NCBI RefSeq assembly: GCF_048771995.1 | Contig: NC_133060.1 | Span: forward strand, 1,793,501-1,857,500 | Direction of reading: 5' to 3' | Length of the DNA stretch: 64,000 nucleotides | From: Taeniopygia guttata | Lineage: Eukaryota > Chordata > Aves > Passeriformes > Estrildidae | Shown: in pieces, positions 58,560 through 64,000 of the stretch | How the letters are laid out: each line of letters starts with the position of its first letter | How positions within the stretch are numbered: the stretch's first letter is position 1 | Notes under the pieces: model-generated | Database searches by the model: none | Told to the model about the DNA's origin: nothing | Seen by the model: the letters and a program-made list of their open reading frames with translations, nothing else | Program-made: the position numbers and the translations under genes

Positions 58560-58902
58560 TGTTGCCTTCAGGGGAGGCAATGGTGACCTGGTCACAAGGA
58601 GCAGCACGGCAGCCCGGCCTGTCCGGGCTACTCGGGCTAACGACACACGCTGACACCAATGTGGTGGACGGTCGAAAGCGTTTATTATCTTATCTCATGG
58701 GTTTAAATAGTCTTGGGGGACTTTGCTACGTCAGAGGGGGGTTGGTAGGGTCTCTAGGGTTAGTCAGGAGTGGAAAACTACTGGGTTAGGTGTGGTTACA
58801 TGCTCTGGGGGTGGTAGATAACGTGTTACAGGGTGATGGGGGAAGGGTCTTTCTTTCCATCACGTCCCGGGATCTTCCGTTCACCTGTCCCTATCTACCA
58901 CA
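58560..58902 (-). mobile_element. Fossil solo LTR, alpharetrovirus-like, minus strand (unit 6)
   Basis: Copy of the 21444 element; right junction CCACAGCAGATTCCGGG as in unit 1. Confidence 0.6.
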
Positions 58903-59739
58903 GCAGATTCCGGGATAGAGCCCCAAAATCTCTGTGGGTCAGCGGGAGGGTTTCGTGTGTGGGGAGGGGATGCTCGGAGCCTGAGGGACCCCAGAGCTGA
59001 ATTTGGGCTGAATCCTGGTGGTTTGGGGCTTTTATGGACAGAAAACCCGCGGGGAGCTCCAGAGCTGGGCCGGGCCTGGAGGAACTCCCAGCCTGGGGCG
59101 CTGTCGCGGTTTGAGACGGAAAATGAATTTTCTGGGAAGGAAGAGGTCAGTTTGGACATTGACCAACTGAAGGTGGACACGGCTCTGAGAACAGCGAGGG
59201 GTTCCAAGCAGAATTCCCAGCAGAACTCGCTCTCTCTGGTTCCGCTCAGCGCTCAGTGCAGCCTCTCCCCTGCCCGGCCGTGGCTGGGTGGGGCAGGGGA
59301 AGGCCCACGGCCGGACTGAGGTGGGCCCAAGGGTGGGGGGATGGAACCCCCTGCAGATGGAAGGGTGGAGAAATCTGGGATGTCTCCGTTCCCCCCCAGA
59401 GTCTCTCTGCAGAGAAAGGGAGAGAGAAAGAGGCAGCGGTGGTTTATCAGCGATACACCACGGGGAAGGCCCAGCCGGCCCTGGGAGCTGCAGCCTGGGC
59501 CCAGAGCCACCCTTGGGAGTCGGCACTTTTAACCCTTCTGAGAAATGAAAGCTGTGTGGGATTTTTCTCCTCCTCGGGTTGAAAGAGAGGCAGAGGGACA
59601 GCCTGGGAGCTGGGATGTTGGAAGGAGAAATTCCAGGTGGGAGGAGATGATGGAGCGGCTTTTGGCCGGACTTTTCCTTGGTAGCCACAGACTGAACCGA
59701 TCTTCTCCTCCAAGAGAGACGGTATTTTAGGAGGATGCC
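58903..59739 (+). mobile_element. LTR-like fossil sequence (unit 6)
   Basis: Homologous to 21786-22620, with TGTCGCGGTTTGAGACGG at about 59101. Stops at GGAGGATGCC as in unit 4. Confidence 0.4.
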
Positions 59740-60226
59740 TGTTGGGAAGGGTCGATAAATATGATTGAGAACCACAATAGTACATCCAGGACGAATATAA
59801 CGCCCCCCACTGGCTGGACAATACGCTCACCTACAGAGGGGTCCAAAAGCCAAATGGACTGTTCCATCTCACCCCCCAGAATCTATGGCTCACCCCACAC
59901 CTGTAACCCTCCCCTGAACCATCAGGTGTCTGTGACCCCATTGGCCCAGGTCCTGTTCCAGCCCACCTTGGAGCCCCCATTGATAAGGGGTCTCCGGGGG
60001 GTCGGACGCCCTCTTGGATCTTCCCCTCTCCTCCTGGAAATTCCTCCGGGAGTCCCTGCTCCCCTCTTTGTCTCTCCCCTCCTCCATCACCTCAGGCCCA
60101 GCCACGTGCTGCTACACAGCTCAAGGCAGGGCCACAATGCATCCTGAATAAACCTCATCCCCAAGAGCAACCTCAGAGATCTCGCTCGTATCCGTCCGTG
60201 GAATACCCCAATCAAACGTCTTTACA
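59740..60226 (+). mobile_element. Fossil LTR, plus strand (unit 6)
   Basis: Copy of 45621-46106 at the identical junction (GGAGGATGCC then TGTTGGGAAGGG), so inherited by segment duplication. AATAAACCTCATCCC near the right end. Confidence 0.6.
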
Positions 60227-60344
60227 AATAACAATAATTCACATTTTATTATATAAAAATGATATTATAATATCAATGTATATAATTTTACTCCATTTCC
60301 ATTAATAGATTATCATTTTGTTGACCGCTAGTTCGGCAAATTTA

Positions 60345-60815
60345 GTTCCTAAAGAGGAGCGGGACGGAGTCTGAGCAGGAAATTCTGTACGAGCACAGCG
60401 CCCCAAAAATTGGGGTAAAACAAGAAAAGAACGGCTCTGATTGGCTGGCCCGGCACAGCCCGCGCCCCCATCCCCGCCCCCGCCTGCCCCGCGCCCCAAG
60501 GCTCCCCCTGCCCAAAAATCCCCACCCGGGGCTGCAGCGTCCCGAAACCCCTCAGCCAATCAGAGCGCGGGCAGGACGCGGCACAGCCAATGGGAGCTCG
60601 GGGCGTTAATTACCTCATCGGTTGCTGGGTAGAGCGTCTGAAAATCGGGCTCCCAACGGAACCGGCCAATGAGAGCGGGCGAAAAACTCCTCGGTCAGTA
60701 AGAGAGGAGCCAAAAACCAGCACAGCCAATCAGATCGCGGCCAAAAACCACGGCCGAGCAATCAGGGAGCGCGTCCCTAAAGCTGCGGGGCTGGTGGTGC
60801 CGGTGCGGCGCTGCC
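60345..60815. promoter_or_regulatory. Promoter region of class II beta gene 7
   Basis: A short AT-rich block (60227-60330) precedes it. CTGATTGGCTGG near 60437, CCAAT near 60556 and 60587, reversed X core 60612-60631, then CCAAT motifs to the ATG. Confidence 0.6.
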
Positions 60816-63800
60816 ATGGGGCGAGGGGCGGCAGCCGGGGCCGTGCTGGTGGCACTGGTGGCGCTGGGAGCCGCCCCGGCTGCGGGCGCGGAGCTCTCGG
60901 GTGAGCGGGGGGCGCGGGAGGCGCTGGGCCGGGGGGGAGAAGGGGGAACAGGGGGAAAAGGGGGAGCCCGGGATGGAGGGGGAGGAGGAGGGGACCCCCA
61001 AAGGGAGAGCGGGAGGGGCGGGGAGGGTGGGGAAGGGGGAAATGGGGAGGGGGGACCCCAAATCTGAGCCCGAGGGGCTGGGGGTTGGGACAATAGTGTT
61101 AAAATGGGTGGGAAAGTGGGAAATTCGGGAGCCCAGAAGTGATTTTGGGGTGCGGGCGGAGGCGGGAGGGGAGAGGATGCGGAAGGGGAAATGGGGGAAG
61201 GGCGGCCAAGAGGAAGCGGCAGCGCGGGCAGGAGGGTCCCAGGGCGGCCGTGGGGCACAGGGGGTGCGGAGTGGGGATCCGGGGTGGGCCCCGGAGCTCT
61301 GGGGGTGCTGGGGGGGAGCTGGGGGGGCACCCCCTGAGCTGTGTCCTGCACTCACAGCGGTGTTCCAGCACATGTTTAACGCTGAGTGTCACTTCACGAA
61401 CGGCACGGAGAAGGTGAGGTACGTGCAGCGCTACATCTACAACCGGGAGCAGTACCTGATGTTCGACAGCGACGTGGGGGAGTACGTGGGGTTCACCCCC
61501 CTTGGGGAGAAGAATGCCAAGCGCTTCAACAACGACCCGGAAATAATGGAGCGCAGACGGGCTGCGGTTGACTGGTTCTGCCTGGACTGGTACGACCCGT
61601 TCCTCATGGAGCGCCGAGGTGAGCGCGGGGCAGAGCGTGTCCCCTCGGGCCCGGCCCTGCCAACGACCCCGGAGCCCCTCAAAACCTCCCTGGGAATCGG
61701 CCCAGAGCCCTCAGCCCTCCCTGGGCCCATCCCTGGGGGCTCCTGTCCCTTCCCTAGATCCCCATGGGTCTCCCATTTCATTCCCAGTCCATTCCCAGTC
61801 CCGCAGAGTCTATTCACAGCACATACCAGTACAATCCCAGTCCCAATCCCAGTCCATTCCCAGTCCCTCTCAATCCATTCCCATTCCACTCCAAGTCCAT
61901 CCCAGTCCATTCCGAGACCATTTCCAGCCGATTCCCAGTCCATGTCCCAGATCTCTCAGCCCATCCCAGTCCCCAGACCATTCCCAATCGATCCCAGTGC
62001 GTTCCCACTCTATTCCCAGTCTATCCCTCCAAGTCTATCCCAGTCCATTCTCTGTCGTTTCCCAGTCCCTCCCAGTCCATTCCCAGTCCCACCTAATCCA
62101 TCCCAGTCAATTCCCAGTCCCATCCAGTGTATTCCCAATCCATCCCATTCCATTCTCACTCCATGCGCAGGCTCTCCCAGGCCCTTCCCAGACCATCCCA
62201 GTACATTCTCTTTCCCTCCCAGTCCATTCCCAGTCCATCCCAGTCCATTCCCAGTCCATTCCAGTTCATTTTCTGTCCATCCCAGTCCATCCCAGTCCAT
62301 TCCCAGTCCATTCCAGTTCATTTTCTGTCCATCCCAGTCCATCGCATTCCATTCCCATTCCATGCTCAGTCTTTCCCAATCCATTCCCAGACCATTTCCA
62401 GTCTATTCCCAGTCCAGTCTCTGTCCATTCCCATTCCTCCCAGTCCCTCCCAGTCCCTCCCAGTCCATTCCAGTCCATTCCCATTCCATTTGCAGTCCCC
62501 TCCCAGTCCATCCCCAGTCCCTCCCCGTCCATTCCCAGTCCCTCCCAGTTGATCACAATATCTCCCGGTCCTTCCCAATCGATTCCAACCCATTCCCAGT
62601 CCCGCCCAGTCCATCCCAGTCACCCCCAGTACATTCCCAGTTCCTCTGTGTCCATTCCCAGTCCCTTCCCAGTCCCTCCCAGTCCCTCCCAATCCATTCC
62701 CAGTCCATCCCAGTCTTTCCCAGTCCATTCCCAGCCCATTCCCAGTCCATTCCCAGTACCTCCCAGTCCATTCCCAGTCCCTCCCAGTCCATTCCCAGTC
62801 CCTCCCAGTCCCCCCCAGCCCCACCCCAGTCCCTCCCCTCCCTCTCCCAGTGCCCCCAGCCGATCCCAGTCCGTCCCCGCTCTCTCTCTCCCAGTGCCCC
62901 CCAGCGTCTCCATCTCGCTGGTGCCCTCGAGCTCCCAGCCCGGCCCCGGCCGCCTGCTCTGCTCCGTGCTGGATTTCTACCCTGCCCCGATCCAGGTGAG
63001 GTGGTTCCAGGGCCAGCAGGAGCTCTCGGAGCACGTGGTGGCCACCGAGGTGGTCCCCAACGGGGACTGGAGCTACCAGCTGCTGGTGCTGCTGGAAACC
63101 CCCCCCCGGCGCGGGCTCACCTACAGCTGCCAGGTGGAGCACGGCAGCCTGGAGCACCCCCTGAGCCAGAGCTGGGGTACGGGGGAGCCGCTGGGGCCGG
63201 GCCAGAGCCGCGGGCGGGGGCTGGGAGCCACTGGGAGGGAGCTGGAGAGAGCCGGCCGGCAACTGGGAGAGGGGCTGGGGGCTGGGGGAGGGCTGGGAAG
63301 GGCTTTGGGGGGTGCTGGGGAGGGTGGGATGGGGTTGGGGGGGTGCTGGTGGGCACTGGGAGGGAGTTTGGGGGTTCTGGGAGTGGCTGGGAGGGAGTTT
63401 GGGGGTGCCGGGTGTGGCTGGGAGGGAGTTTGGGGGTGCTGGGATTTACTGGGAGTGGGTTTGGAAGTGCTGGGTATGACTGGGAAGGATTTTAGAGGGT
63501 CTGGTTTTAATTACGATTGAATTTGGGGGTACTGGAATTTCCTGGGAGGGAGTTTGGGGGTGCCGGGTGTGGCTGGGAGGGAGTTTGGGGGTGCCGGGTG
63601 TCACTGGGAGGGAGTTTGGGGGTGCTGGGAGTGACCGGGAGGGAGTTTGGGGGTGCTGGGAGTGACTGGGAGGGAGTTTGGGGGTGCCGGGAGTGACTGG
63701 GAGGGAGTTTGGGGGTGCCGGGTGTGACTGGGAGGGAGTTTGGGGGTGCCGGGTGTGGCTGGGAGGGAGTTTGGGGGTGCCGGGTGTGGCTGGGAGGGAG

Positions 63801-64000
63801 TTTGGGGGCGCCGGGTGTGGCTGGCAGGGATCGGGGGGAGGTTTCGGGGGGTCCCGGCCGGGCCGGGGGGGGCGAGCGGGAGGGCGGCGGGAGGGGCTGG
63901 GGGTGTCGGGGGGAGGTTTTGGGGGCGCTGAGCCCCGCGGACCCCCCAGAGATGCCGCCGGACGCCGCCCGCAGCAAGATGCTGACGGGCATCGGGGGCT
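60816..64000 (+). CDS. DAB: MHC class II beta chain, gene 7 (3' end outside window; three codons missing in exon 2)
   Basis: Exons 60816-60900, 61358-61618, 62895-63176 and 63950 onward (exon 4, cut by the window end). Exon 2 is 261 nt, three codons shorter than in every other copy, but in frame. The loss is just after the second beta-1 cysteine (FCLDWYDPFLMERR against FCRNNYRGVAAFSVERR in gene 5). The beta-1 core reads AVFQHMFNAECHF, YVQRYIYNREQYLMF and GFTPLGEKNAKRFNNDPEIM. Phe stands at 61 and Trp at 82. Intron 2 (1276 nt) is the longest and begins like that of gene 2. Nothing visible disables the gene, but the shortened helix end makes classical peptide binding doubtful (inference). Confidence 0.93.

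Overview
The window is from a bird, almost certainly a songbird, and covers part of the MHC. The 3' end of BRD2 (+ strand) is followed by a tandem array of seven MHC class II beta genes (+ strand). Support: the BRD2 extra-terminal (ET) domain and serine-rich C-terminus are unmistakable; BRD2 next to class II beta is the avian MHC arrangement; the class II genes have the classical exon 2 (270 nt) and exon 3 (282 nt) and are heavily duplicated as in passerines; the spacers carry avian-type retroviral LTRs. No species can be named from sequence alone.

Layout. 1-13950: end of BRD2 in three coding exons (3655-3968, 6515-6637, 11251-11378) separated by introns swollen with low-complexity satellite. 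Upstream of and around the ET exon, pieces of that exon's two edges with their splice sites have been copied into tandem arrays. The 3' UTR region (11379 to about 13950) is also repeat-filled and ends with a poly(A) signal at 13927. 13951-17250: G/T-rich, GGA-rich and degenerate repeats with one stray class II-type X-Y box. 17326-17401 (minus): an orphan signal-peptide exon with its own X-Y promoter, possibly what is left of a class II alpha gene. 17864-64000: class II beta genes 1-7 at 17864, 24459, 33565, 40880, 46699, 55104 and 60816; the seventh runs off the window in exon 4.

Each class II unit is: CCAAT-rich promoter with a reversed X-Y module; exon 1 (signal peptide); exon 2 (beta-1, variable); minisatellite intron 2; exon 3 (beta-2, essentially invariant); 31-bp minisatellite intron 3; exon 4 (connecting peptide, transmembrane); 100-nt intron 4; tiny exon 5; AATAAA. 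Spacers contain 23-bp and 26-bp minisatellites, AT-rich DNA and fossil LTRs. Shared LTRs imply that genes 4-5 and 6-7 are copies of one two-gene block. Exons 1, 3, 4 and 5 are homogenised, while exon 2 differs in every copy, as expected for concerted evolution plus diversifying selection on the peptide-binding groove.

Functionally, BRD2 is a nuclear acetyl-histone reader. The class II beta chains would pair with an alpha chain encoded elsewhere to present peptides to CD4 T cells. No complete class II alpha gene, RNA gene or CRISPR array was seen.
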